Assembly: GCA_921293015.1 (NCBI GenBank)
Contig: OV121088.1
Coordinates: 6,385,882-6,449,881, forward strand
Direction: 5' to 3'
Origin: Phorcus lineatus
Taxonomy: Eukaryota > Mollusca > Gastropoda > Trochida > Trochidae
Length of the DNA: 64,000 nt
The notes under the pieces were generated by a model. That model was not told where the DNA came from, did not search any database, and saw only the letters and a program-made list of their open reading frames with translations. Both the position numbers and the translations under genes were made by a program. Positions 60,148 to 64,000 of this stretch are shown in pieces (position 1 is the first letter of the stretch; each line of letters opens with the position of its first letter).

Positions 60148-60440
60148 AAATAGCACAGTAATTAGCGCTTTCTGTTTCAGATCAAATGTTTACGGTTCGA
60201 ATCCCGCCAGAGGCTCGACAGCTTTATCTGCAGTAGAGAACTGTTTTACATGCAGTTAGGTTTTGGTCGCATTGCTACATTGAATTTCAGCAGAGTGCCA
60301 TAAAAAGTTACCTTATTTCAGCCGAAGATCGCAGGTTTAACCGCAGTGCATAGACACAATAGAGTAGCGGGCTTTCTCCCTGCAATAATTACATCGGCCG
60401 TGCTATAGGGGAAATACTATGGAAGGCTGCATTAAACCAT
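60148..60440 (+). mobile_element. tRNA-derived SINE, most complete copy
   Basis: The head has a plausible polymerase III A box (TAGCACAGTAATT, about 60151) and a strong B box (GGTTCGAATCC, about 60195) at tRNA-like spacing. After the head come CTCGACAGCTTTATCTGCAG, the CTGAATTTCAG.GCAGTG..GCCA body, CGGGCTTTCTCCCTGCAATA and a decayed end GCATTAAACCATAACT. The body matches the truncated copies at 47261, 51875, 56446 and 58770, so the family is a tRNA-derived SINE whose original tail is TTAAACCCCA plus CTCACCT units. Confidence 0.85.
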
Positions 60441-60514
60441 AACTGGAAAGTTGGGAAAACTGGAAGAGTGCATTCTCTATGATCTTTTACATAAGAGGCA
60501 AAATCATTATACAC

Positions 60515-60589
60515 ATCCGGCTCCATCAGCGTATTTCGAAGATATTTCGAAGGAGCTCTGCAGATTCAAATACGCTGATTAAGCAGGAT
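60515..60589. mobile_element. 75-bp miniature of the CAGCGTA foldback MITE
   Basis: It starts ATCCGGCTCCATCAGCGTAT and ends AATACGCTGATTAAGCAGGAT, the same inverted ends as 59589-59915 but with only about 35 bp between. GATATTTCGAAGGAG.TCTGCAG inside resembles the right interior. It is an internal-deletion derivative. Confidence 0.75.
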
Positions 60590-61354
60590 TCATTATCTAC
60601 AACAATGTAACGGTCATATTACTAAACTAATTTGTTCTAGCAGATATTTGAGACACCCCTGGGTATGCTGACGTTGCATAGAAGACTTATGTCTACACGT
60701 CCTTGGTTAACAACGACACTTACACCACTTTCGATACTCAACTCAAGAACAATTCAATTTCATTTCAATTTGCAATCACAAATTGAATCATTTCAATAGG
60801 CATTTTTTTATTTTGGGATAGACTTTATTAAATTCTAGAAGATCATGAATTGATTGGTAAGCAGGACACCGATGGGATGTATCTTCTTAGCTTGTAATAG
60901 CTATCGATTTCATTTTTTTTGCATCGGAAAGGGAAAATGAAAATGAACTCTCGAAACCTTAACTAGGGTACTTCAAAAATAGGATGTCGACGCAAGTGAG
61001 TTCATTATCTCCTAGAATATGTGTCCGTCTAATGTTACAAAAAGTTTTGCAGATACGGTTTTATCAACTGAATTAATTACAAGACATAATTCGTTAACAT
61101 TAGTTAGCTAAATGTAGGTAATGTAATTAAAAAGAACGGGAAGAATATAGAAATAGAATATAATTTGTTTCAGGACAACTGAAATATATTGCTTTGGAGA
61201 AATGTCTTTTGCTTTACTTGGTAAAATATGGATTGGAGGCACGTTGCACTAGAAGGCTGAACGAATGAAACAATATTGCAATTAAAAGACTGTTGTGAGA
61301 CAATATTGTATACTGATTTCATTCTCATAAAGCATGCAGTAATCCGCCTGTTCA

Positions 61355-61467
61355 TCATACTTTCTATCCCATTTCTCTCCGATCTGTCCACTCGTTTTTG
61401 GATGATTCTTATCGACTGTTTATTGACTGAAACATTGTTGAAAACACTACGCCCAACTCACTCACAC
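61355..61467 (+). mobile_element. SINE 3' end, CTCACTC-tail family
   Basis: CATACTTTCTATCCCATTTC, GATCTGTCCACTCGTTTTTG, ACTGAAACATTGTTGAAAAC and GCCCAACTCACTCACAC match 8290-8440. Confidence 0.75.
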
Positions 61468-62625
61468 TGTAGAGTTAGCACTGACAAATGAACATTTTAT
61501 ATAATTATTTTGCATACTGATAACTAATCATTCAATGTCTTCTTAACTGTACATCAAGATCACTAAATATATCATATAAATTAGACTTAACGTTAAGATG
61601 GTTGTGAATACTTAACAATAGCCTTCACTATTTTTCCTAACTTCCTTATCTGGAACTATTCGCAAACGTTTAACATGTTTCACCTTGTTGACAACAGAAT
61701 GTACAGCTCGATAACAACGGAATGCTGATTTCCGTTTTGAAAAAAGTATATATTCTAATAGCAGTTGTAGAGAAAGCTAATTGCCCCTTTTTATGAGTAA
61801 TTACGGTAGAAACTTGTGTGACAGGTTTTCTCTATCTCGTAAATTCAAATGCCATCAGATTTTAATTGCTTTCATTATTCTACACTAAACTTATTCGACT
61901 AATCACTTATGACGGGCCTACATGATTCGTTATTGTTTGGTAATTTTTTCATAACGTGCAGTTTGGTTTTAATCTGTGCCTAGGAGAGTGTCTAGTTTAG
62001 GGCGATGGTACGATTGATGTTTGATTGAACTTTCTTCTATGTAGGCTTAAACATTTAACATTGTAAATACTTGTTTCATTAAATCTGACATCTAGTAATA
62101 AAACTGGATAGATTTAACATAATTCATTGGATGAACATGGTTTAAAATGCATGTATTAGAAGATCCTTGTGGGTAGTCATCTTTATACGAATTTTCCTTA
62201 AAGAAACGTGTTAGTCTTTTCTCAGCATAACTGATCTGAGGATAAGATTGATTGATCGTTAACCACTTGGATCAGAAAGTGTCCAAATGATAATGCTTTT
62301 GTCATCCAGGGTTGTGTAACACAAAACTTGACATTTATCAAGGATCCTACTGTATAAAACACTATGTTTCAAATATATTCATTGGTTCTCTTTCACACAG
62401 AGACGTTCTCGAATTAGGACAGGAACATTATTTATTTATGTTTTGCTCTTTGCAGTTAATGGATTTTCGAGGGTGAATGAAATAATCATAGAATATGCAG
62501 GATGTAACAATCCACTACTTTTAAATGATCAATAAACTTTTTTTTAAACTAGTGACAAAATATTGCAACCATCCCGAGAGTAGTTTTCGAGATGTCACTT
62601 TCAAAAGTGCATAAGGGTGAAGAAA

Positions 62626-63405
62626 ATGAATGATGTTGAAAAGCGTGAAAAGTATTTTTTAAGGAAAGGTCTGCACAGGGCATCCATGGAGATATGGTAG
62701 ATATATTTGATGATGACTCCCTTTTATACTCAACAGTTGGCAAGTGGGATGCTGAATTTATACGTGACCGGCAGTGTTTAACATTATGCATATGCCAGGT
62801 GTGGTAGGCCAAAAAACTCCACCAGCGATGTTCAAGTTGATGCTGTTCAGGACCTGGTGCTTGCAGACAGATGTGTCACTATTCAACACATAGCTGAGAT
62901 ACTGGGCATTATGTTTGAATCGGTGTCACTATACTGTTCTTCAGAAGAGCAAGCCTCTGCAAGAATGGTGCCAAGAATGTAAACTGGTGACCAGAAACAG
63001 AAAGGCCTGGACATTTTCTGGCTCGATCCAAGAGAGAAAGGGATAGTTTCCTGTGACCAGGATGAGACATGGGTACATCACTTTGACCCTGAAACCAAAG
63101 AAGAAAACAAACAGTAGATGCACGCCAATTCCCTACCCCTAATAAGTTCAAGCAGGTTGCATCTGCTATAACGGTGATGGCCTCGGTTCTTTATGAAAGC
63201 AAGGTTATCTTGATCATTGAATACTTAGGGAACGGCAAAACTATCGACGGGACATGTTATGCTAACTAATTGTAGCAAAAATGTAACCCGAACCACCAAG
63301 GTCAAGCTATGCGGGAATCTCAATCCAATCTCGCGTCCACACAGGACATGTTGCTGTCACTGCTGCGACCGAATGTGGCTTTGAAGTTCTTCCACATCCA
63401 TGTCA
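62626..63405 (+). pseudogene. mariner (DD34D) transposase pseudogene
   Basis: It starts with ATG at 62626 (MNDVEKREKYFLRKGLH). With frame changes it continues IHGDMVDIFDDDS, YSTVGKWDAEFIRDRQCL, RCGRPKNST, VDAVQDLVLADRCVTIQHIA, and then DETWVHHFDPETKEENKQ, which has the first catalytic Asp of mariner. Remnants of VMASV-type and GKTI-type blocks follow. The last recognisable part is ECGFEVLPHP near 63400. The QDNAPAH block with the second Asp is lost and the final SPDLAPSD block is absent. There are at least five frameshifts or stops. Terminal repeats were not recognised. Proteins of this type run about 340 residues; roughly 250 are represented. Confidence 0.88.
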
Positions 63406-64000
63406 GTTGAGATATTGTTGAAACATGATGTACAAAAACTGATACGTTGATCTTGTTTTCTTAGTCATTCTACGAACTTGTTGATTGATCCGCGTACAAT
63501 CTGTTCAAAGCATCAGTCGAACTACTTCCAATGTCTTACATAAACTAATTTTAATGCCAATGTCGCAGGTTAAATGAATGGAAAAGAAGTTGGCGGCATG
63601 ATATGATCTTGATTATGAGTTTTTACAGAGACGACCAATGACGGTTGTCAAGCAATGTTTTAAAAAAATAATTAATTGGCATTCGTCTACCGTGTGGAAT
63701 AGAGCTAACAACATGGTATTAATAACCTGTAATTAGTATAAGATTGATCCGCAATCGCGTGGGAAGCACATCATGTTTCAGTGATATTTGAGAATTACAT
63801 GCCCACTTACGAAGTAGTGTGAGGGTATACAGCCTGTTTTCCGCCCGTGTCCTTGAGCAATGTATTTTATTGTCAAACATTCCTTTTAACAGATAGTGTC
63901 TAAAATGAACTTAGTTTGCCTTCTGAGCAAATTTACTGACATCAAATTTATTTACATTTTGTACCATTCATTATCATATAAGTGATTGCATTCTATATCA
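63406..64000. other. Non-coding stretch, nothing recognised
   Basis: Downstream flank of the mariner remnant. No motif or terminal repeat was seen before the window ends. Confidence 0.5.

Noticed and set aside
60190-60215. Functional tRNA gene
   Set aside because: A and B boxes are present but there is no acceptor-stem complement; the sequence continues into a SINE body shared by other copies.

Overview
This is an AT-rich, gene-poor stretch of an animal nuclear genome. I found no intact host gene. Nothing looks bacterial or viral: there are no operons, no dense long ORFs and no ribosome-binding sites. What it contains are decayed cut-and-paste transposons with metazoan-type splice sites, tRNA-derived SINEs, MITEs, short tandem arrays and large, strongly diverged duplicated blocks. 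SINE tails ending in TTAAACCCCA followed by CTCACTC or CTCACCT units resemble repeats I associate with marine gastropod DNA such as abalone or limpet. The mollusc assignment is therefore an inference at low to moderate confidence.

Layout. 1-5960 is unremarkable. 5961-7687 is a 1.73 kb element with about 244-bp terminal inverted repeats and a remnant transposase-like exon. 8759-11004 (minus) is a spliced FLYWCH/MULE transposase pseudogene, broken by a MITE that itself carries a SINE tail. 16413-17120 is a three-copy tandem array of about 238 bp. 24.5-48.3 kb is dominated by three collinear, diverged paralogous blocks: P 24.5-31.6 kb, R 32.3-43.6 kb and Q 45.4-48.3 kb. Later insertions sit inside these blocks, and a sister block sometimes preserves the empty site. 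They are a 378-bp element at 28209-28586, a hairpin MITE at 32888-32997, a 5137-bp CACTA-type element at 36907-42043 with 3-bp target duplications, a Tigger deletion derivative near 42.66-43.13 kb, and a Tc1-like pseudogene at 43.7-44.6 kb. 48485-48708 is a 4 x 56 bp array. 50248-53302 is a local duplication split by a 1.55 kb insert. 56.4-61.5 kb is rich in SINEs and foldback MITEs. 62626-63405 is a mariner pseudogene.

The most interesting object is the CACTA-type (EnSpm) element. It has perfect 24-bp inverted ends starting CACTACAAAAA, an ATT target duplication supported by two paralogous empty sites in the same window, subterminal arrays of GGTTTCCA-like repeats and no recognisable transposase. 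Its interior holds exon-like pieces with good splice signals and a poly(A) signal on the minus strand. Most other genes here are selfish-element remnants, so there is no pathway to describe. All repeat alignments were made by eye, and boundaries are approximate unless terminal repeats or target duplications fix them.
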